Source: Larimichthys crocea | Lineage: Eukaryota; Chordata; Actinopteri; Sciaenidae | Assembly (NCBI RefSeq): GCF_000972845.2 | Contig: NC_040018.1 | Location: forward strand, 8,466,140-8,530,139 | Reading direction: 5' to 3' | Length of the DNA stretch: 64,000 bases | Shown: piece by piece, positions 58,741 through 64,000 of the stretch | How positions within the stretch are numbered: position 1 is the stretch's first letter | Layout: the number at the start of each line of letters is the position of its first letter | Program-made: the position numbers and the translations under genes | Notes under the pieces: generated by a model | Databases searched by the model: none | What the model saw: only the letters and a program-made list of their open reading frames with translations | What the model was told of the DNA's origin: nothing

Positions 58741-59024
58741 AGTGTTAAGGTTGAAGAACAATTATGGTCATTGCTCACTGGTCATTAGACAAAGTTAAGA
58801 TTATGGAAAACACCAAGGTCATGGTTAAAAGAAAACGACAGGCAACGAATGTTGACAGGAAACAAGACAAAGACACTTGCTTCCTGCCCATCTATCCACC
58901 CATCCACCCCAATCCTCCTCTCCAAAGACATTTCACAGGGTAATAACAATGCAGCAATTTAACAATTAGGATGACACCTATTTAAAAAATGGCACACAAA
59001 CTTCACAACATTTCTACTTTATCT

Positions 59025-59262
59025 GGGGAGGCTGCAGTTCAGCACATAGAACAGGTAGTCTATAGATTGCCAGGGACCAGATCTGATCCTCAGCTCATCC
59101 TGTCCAGTGTCCTTGAGCAAGAAACCTAAACCCAAATTGTTCCAGATGGTGAGATGATGAGTTTTCTACCATTGCTGTGTGACTGTTTATGCATAGCAGG
59201 ATGAGAGGCGCATTGTAAAGTACTTTGGATAAGTGTTAGATAAATCTAGCCCAGCCATTTAA
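59025..59262 (+). mobile_element. Decayed SINE with LINE-related tail
   Basis: 'gtccttgagcaagaaacct', 'gttccagatggtgagatga', 'ttgctgtgtgactgtttatg' and 'gcattgtaaagtactttgg' followed by GATAAATCTAG are the ordered landmarks of a widespread fish SINE whose tail resembles a LINE 3' end. The tRNA-like head (59055-59090) is too degenerate to give a B-box. Confidence 0.65.
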
Positions 59263-59579
59263 CAATATCATGCTACTTCCACCTGTGGATTTTAGGGACA
59301 ACAAATCCAGACATGGATTTTCTCTGTAGTATAAGATGACAGGAAAACATCAAAGGAGAATGTTGTATTCTGTTGCTCCTTTCTCTTCTATTTTGTCCCT
59401 TTCTCAATTATTCTCCTTGACTTGAGAAAGAAACTAATACATTACAAGGGGCTCACACTTTCTTCACAACAAATGATTAAAGTATGAAGAAAACTTCATC
59501 ATAATACATGGGCTCATTTGACAAAGAGAGCAAGCCTTGCACTCTGCAAAGCCTGTGGTCATTATTTTGTAACACATCA

Positions 59580-59840
59580 TGAAATTTGGGGGCGTCTAAC
59601 GTCAAGTAGTTAGGACTTTATTTTTAACAAATGGGCAGCAAGCTTCAGGCTACTTGTTTAGCAATCCACATATGACACCTCTATTAGAGGAACACCCTGT
59701 CCGCTCCGCAATAAATTCTCATGTCTCCTAATTATAAAGGGTTGACTCTGGCCTTAGTTAGAACCACAAGAGTCTCTCAACTCTGAATAACATCTTGAGC
59801 CATGCCATCAAATATCTTCATCTCATTTACAAAAGCCGCT
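59580..59840. promoter_or_regulatory. Enhancer-like block
   Basis: Unique block with CACCTCTATTAGAGG, CGCAATAAATTCTCATG and CTCCTAATTATAAAGG near 59726. It opens the right-hand block-rich zone (59.6-60.8 kb). Confidence 0.42.
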
Positions 59841-59934
59841 TCTCTGCAAGTCTCACATCTTTTTTACTTCACCCTTAGCCTTCCTCCTTTTGCGTGATTT
59901 GCTGACTTTCTGGAACTTGCAAGCATTACCATCA

Positions 59935-60095
59935 CTCCAGCAGCACAGTTAGGTATACCAATTATATCAGCTAATCAAAACAATTAGGAGTTATAGGCGA
60001 TCTGAGAGTTTCATGTCAAGCGGGGAGTCAGGTTATTAAAATAGGTGCCATAATGAGTGTCATTTTAACTAACAACCAATGTGTTGTTTCATTTT
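59935..60095. promoter_or_regulatory. Enhancer-like block
   Basis: ACCAATTATATCAGCTAATC, AAACAATTAGGAG near 59978 and TGCCATAATGAGTGTC near 60046 within 110 bases; no repeat or coding signal. Confidence 0.45.
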
Positions 60096-60352
60096 GTGTG
60101 CATGTGCGAACAACTTTGACTTGTACCACTGTTGCAATGGAAAGATAACACAAACTTTCCGGGTTTTGTTTTGCCTTCATTGATGCTTATCATCTAACTT
60201 GAAAAGCTCTTTACTGCTCAACAAAGCCATGTGATCCCAACAGGAGGACGTCTGCACGTGTTTCTATAAAGCATATCTCCACGCTCATAAGTCTTTACAG
60301 TGAAAGAAACTTAGATTAGACCTTGCCCCTAAAATATCTACACCTATTCCCT

Positions 60353-60353
<1 letters not shown>

Positions 60354-60388
<35 letters not shown>

Positions 60389-60395
60389 ACACATA
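60354..60395. repeat. (CA)n microsatellite
   Basis: CA run between two enhancer-like blocks. Confidence 0.9.
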
Positions 60396-60399
60396 TACC

Positions 60400-60810
60400 C
60401 AGTCTCATCTGGCTCCCCGTGTTACCTGTGATGATAAACGGCTCCAGATTTTAAGATTCCCATTTCTAATTTTCTGAGTAGAGAGGCAGGACTGTGGCGA
60501 TTGATCAAATTGGGCAGCGAGTTAAGCTCGACCCCCACCGCCATCCACCCCTCCATCCTCTACCTTCTTTTCTCTCTTCTTTTCCTTTCTTTTCCCTGCC
60601 CAAAGACCCTCTTAAAATATTAAACTAGATTTATGAATGGTCACCGCAGCCCCATCTATTAATATCTCCAAAATTGACAAGAAATAATGCATTTTCCATT
60701 GGTTAGGGGAGAAGAATTAAAAATTTGGTTTGTCCAAGGAGCCAGGTTTGATGGATGCAAATTACTGCCTTCACCTGAATTACTTTACCCCTTTGACATT
60801 GTTCCGTGAC
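60400..60810. promoter_or_regulatory. Enhancer-like block, long
   Basis: Two unique parts separated by CT-rich DNA (60540-60600). The left has GATGATAAACGGC, TTCTAATTTTCTG and GGCGATTGATCAAATTGGG near 60497. The right has CTAGATTTATGAATGG near 60626, CATCTATTAATATCTCC, AGAAATAATGCATTTTCC and GATGCAAATTACTGCC near 60755 (octamer-like). Confidence 0.45.
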
Positions 60811-61540
60811 TGTAAAACACTGACTGACTGACACTAATATTCTATGAAAAAGCAGATTAATAAAGATCAATAAAATGCAGAATACATTTACTTACAGCAA
60901 AAGAATAGAAACTATTTTGTTGTTGCTACTTATTATGCACTTTGTGTGTCTTTTTGGATCTATCATAGATATTCTCTACACTTTTCGCAGCTCTTCTCTG
61001 AAGCTATGGAATATACACGAAGTGAAATAATCAAACCCAGCACTGGGTTTTTTAGGGTTTTTTTGCATCGTTTTATACATATTTAGCTAAAACATATTTG
61101 ATATTGTTGAAAACTTTCTATCTACAATAGAAATACAAATAATGGATAAATAAAAAAAGGTTTATGGATCTGAACAATATTTATCACAATGTTTTGTAGT
61201 GACTGGCTTAAGGGCTTACTTTATTTTTTTTCCATTTTGTAAAAATTGGTAATGATTTATGTTACAGTCTTTAAATTACATTGTAATTATACAGAATAGG
61301 AAACCAGTAAAACACTAATTGGGTACCTTTGCAGAGAAAAGAAATACAAGGAAAGAAGAAAAGGAATAAGAATAACTCTGTGTTAAGTTGGACTTAAAAT
61401 AAAATAAGTGTTGTTAATTACTCCATTCCATGAGGCATAAAAATAGGTAAAATTTTTACTTTTTTCAGTAAATCTAACATGTGACAGATTTTATCATCTC
61501 CACCTGTTTCATTCTAATTACCATGTGGTTACAGGATATA
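60810..61540. other. AT-rich intergenic DNA, no gene seen
   Basis: Very AT-rich sequence without recognised elements. Confidence 0.5.
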
Positions 61541-61634
61541 TTATAATAATATATATATATAATATATATATATAATATAATATATATAATATATATATAT
61601 ATATAATATATATAATATATATATATATATATAA
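61541..61634. repeat. (TA)n / ATAATATA low-complexity block
   Basis: Nearly pure A/T over about 94 bases, made of TA runs broken by AATA units. Strongly self-complementary. Confidence 0.95.
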
Positions 61635-61639
61635 AGATA

Positions 61640-61960
61640 ACAATGTAAATTTGATTTACAATTAATTATTTTTTGTTCTTTTTTGACTGACTACAATAGT
61701 AAAAGGACATAATATAAGCCTGTTGAAACTGTGTAATTATTCAATACGGAGCAAATAATAATCATTTTTAAATTAAATATAAACTATTTCTCAGAGAGCC
61801 CAGAGTACTAAATAATATCCCTGTAAGATTTATGGGCTATAATTTAATTTTCCCTTGTTCTAAAAATTAAACAAAATAAGGCACAAAAATTATTACAAAC
61901 TAATATATTTACTATGTTATTTATTATATTATTATACTTTGCAATTACTACAACCCAGTA
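61640..61960. other. AT-rich intergenic DNA, no gene seen
   Basis: Continuation of the AT-rich stretch, no recognised element. Confidence 0.5.
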
Positions 61961-62224
61961 AGGGTTTTTTTGTACATCTTCCCTCCTCCTTCATCTGTGT
62001 CGAGGCATATTGATTTGTACCTGCTCGTGTTGCTCGGATTATACATTCATACACAAGTCCTCAGCACGCAGTCATTTGTTGAGCATGTATCTCACTCACA
62101 GGAAGCTGTGAGGACGGCAAAACGCTTTGGTTTCCCACAGGGGGTTCGGAGGGAGGTGGGAGTGGAAGGTAGGGGGCAACAGAGAGAAGGAGGGAGGGAG
62201 GGATCAGGGTGGGGGATGTATGTG

Positions 62225-62560
62225 GCACTGTAGAAACTGAAGCGACTTTGTCTCATGAGAGAAGCTCCTTCGATCTGATTATTTGGGAAGGACAAAGTGC
62301 TTTTGTTGATGAAGAGTCGCTGTGATATCTGGGAGTTGGGAAATCGATGGGACGCACAGAGCTCTGGCTCATTGATCCTGGCCCCAGCATTGACAATCCA
62401 TGGCCTGGTTAGCTATGCGAGAGAATGAGGCAAAATGAGCTACTTGTGAAAGTGTTTCTCTCCCTTTGCTGTGTGTTGTAGATGCGGCGCTGTTACTGGT
62501 ATCATTTGTATTGACAAGCTTAGCTCTGGAATGATTAATAATCACCTGTTCCAAACTTTA
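62225..62560. promoter_or_regulatory. Enhancer-like block
   Basis: Unique sequence of moderate GC with GATCTGATTATTTGGG near 62273, GGCTCATTGATCC near 62365, GCATTGACAATCCATGG near 62388 and GGAATGATTAATAATCACC near 62528. It ends at the TG-rich run at 62565-62616. Confidence 0.45.
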
Positions 62561-62564
62561 AGCA

Positions 62565-62616
62565 CTGTGTGTATGTGTGTGAATGTGTGTGCGTATGTGT
62601 GTGCATATATGTGTGT
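62565..62616. repeat. (TG)n microsatellite, imperfect
   Basis: TG run broken by single substitutions. Confidence 0.85.
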
Positions 62617-62819
62617 TCCAGGAGCTTTATGTTAATATGCATGTTTGCCTCTTTTCATTTCTTTGCAGTTCCCTCTCTTATTCCCTCTGAAAGTATGAGC
62701 AAAACTTTGAAAAAGAAAAAAAAAAGAGATGAATAAAACTAACACTGCATATTTTGTAGCAGTTTTCAATGCATGGAGGAGAGAGAGAGAAAGAGAAAGA
62801 AAGAGAAAGAGACTCAAAT

Positions 62820-63135
62820 CACTCAAATGAGGGCCTCTCATTATTGGGCCCGGGCGTTGTTTGTCCAGGCAGCCTTTTCCTGGCACCTTGTTAGAGATGT
62901 CCACGGCTGGTAATTGGATCCGTCTTGCCGTTAGAGTGGAGCCTCGTCTGACAGACGCTCAGACCGGAGAGACGCTTAAATGACAAATGTTCCCTCTCCT
63001 TCTAAAACCTGAGTGTAAAGCTGTGACGTCTCGTTATCGTCTCTCAGACGAGGTTTGAGGGCTCTGGCAATCAAGCAGGCTGCTTAAATCTCTGAGCCTA
63101 CAGCGGCAGCAAGGTGGGGAGGGGTGACTGACGCC
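62820..63135. promoter_or_regulatory. Enhancer-like block
   Basis: Unique, GC-moderate sequence with CTCATTATTGGGCCCGGGC near 62838, GGTAATTGGATCCG near 62909, CTCGTCTGACAGACGCTCAG (Meis-like TGACAG) near 62944 and GCTTAAATGACAAATG near 62974. Confidence 0.42.
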
Positions 63136-63139
63136 TTGA

Positions 63140-64000
63140 GAAAAGCTTTAAGTAAGAAAGGAATTGTTTTTTTGTTTTTTTTTTTTGTTTGGTAAAGTAG
63201 CAAGAGATTTACTTTTTCTTTTTAATCAAGGGGCATCTTCACCTGGGCATAAAGGGAGCAAACATGACTCAAGGCTGAACATTTACTGCCATGACTTCCA
63301 CTGCACGCCTAATAACGCTGATGCAGCTCATAAGACCATCACAAGCACATATATGCAATTCTAACAAAGTGAACAAACTTCAGAAATGTGTTGCACATAT
63401 TTTTGCATATAAAATATGCAAACATTGATTTTGGTATCTGTGCTATCAATACTTCCAAATCACCCTCTTCTTTCACTACAAAAGGCAACGTCAGTTCTTA
63501 AATATGGAACAAAGGACACCCTTTCATTTCATGGTTCAGGAAATCTTCTATTCATCAATGAAGCTTGCAACAAGCTGCTTTTGTTTTTGTTTTACTGAAT
63601 GCAAATGAACATCCAGAACGAAAGGGCTTTCCAATTAAGTGTGTTTGACATTCGTCAAACATGAGCTGGTACAAGATTAGACTCCCAGGTTCAAACTGTA
63701 CAACCGTTTCCATATGGTTTGTACTTGAATCCCAGAATGTTTTAATCAAATAAACAACTTTAAGACATATAAGTGGTAGGCTATTTTGAGCTTTGAGTGG
63801 TTCAAACAGGATGTTTTAAGACAAATTTTAAGACAAATGAGTATGAATTTAAGAGATGGCCATATTAATCCATAATGTGATGCATTCAAGTGCAAAATCG
63901 ATCACACATTAATACTCAATTTCATTAGTAAAGAGAAAGTGATTCTACAAAGTTGTCAAGTTGCTCTTTGTGTGGCACAGAGAACAGGAAGCCCAGTGAA
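63140..64000. other. Intergenic DNA, no gene seen
   Basis: AT-rich right end of the window with T homopolymers at 63166-63186. No exon or repeat recognised. Confidence 0.5.

Noticed and set aside
1..64000. tshz exon 2 within the window
   Set aside because: No minus-strand frame to the left of 5700 encodes C2H2 fingers or the homeodomain; exon 2 must be beyond the left edge.

Overview
The window is vertebrate, and almost certainly teleost fish, nuclear DNA. It is AT-rich and non-coding nearly throughout, saturated with (CA)n/(TG)n, (CT)n and (TA)n microsatellites, and carries dispersed repeats that I recognise as typical of percomorph fish genomes, including a tRNA-derived SINE, a SINE-like element with a LINE-related tail, and a non-autonomous hAT transposon with its target-site duplication. 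No bacterial-type gene, rRNA, tRNA gene or CRISPR array is present.

One gene can be identified firmly: the first coding exon of a teashirt zinc-finger (tshz) gene on the minus strand at 5701-5740. It encodes only MPRRKQQAPRRAA plus the first base of codon 14 and ends in a consensus GTAAG donor. Vertebrate TSHZ genes have this architecture, with a tiny first coding exon, a very long intron 1, and one large exon 2 holding all the zinc fingers and the homeodomain. Arg at position 11 and the Arg-Ala-Ala that follows fit TSHZ3 best (TSHZ1 has Ser at position 12, TSHZ2 has Lys at position 10 or 11 by my recollection), so I call it tshz3-like. Exon 2 is not here and must lie beyond the left edge.

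Layout: 1-5700 is the 5' part of tshz intron 1, with several enhancer-like blocks. 5700-8430 is the CpG-rich promoter/5' leader region, full of GGA, GAA and CA/TG runs. 8430-29500 is mostly quiet upstream DNA with microsatellites and repeats, apart from a CpG-enriched patch at 24.6-25.1 kb. 29.9-36.6 kb, 45.3-48.3 kb, 51.1-53.8 kb, 54.9-57 kb, 59.6-60.8 kb and 62.2-63.1 kb hold islands of non-repetitive sequence rich in homeodomain (TAATTA/CTAATTAG), POU, Hox-Pbx-Meis and TCF/LEF-type words. They read like the conserved non-coding elements (CNEs) found around developmental transcription factors. Conservation itself cannot be measured from one sequence, so these are inferences.

The biological reading is a regulatory landscape: one dosage-sensitive developmental regulator at the left edge and nearly 58 kb of apparently gene-free upstream DNA carrying candidate long-range enhancers. 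Points worth a second look are a decayed C2H2 zinc-finger-like coding relic near 44 kb, perfect splice-donor signals far upstream (31829, minus) and in the CpG island (7558, plus), a four-codon uORF in the tshz leader, a paired octamer element at 51.19 kb, a 29-base C run in intron 1, and a perfect 15-bp-stem hairpin at 41.5 kb.
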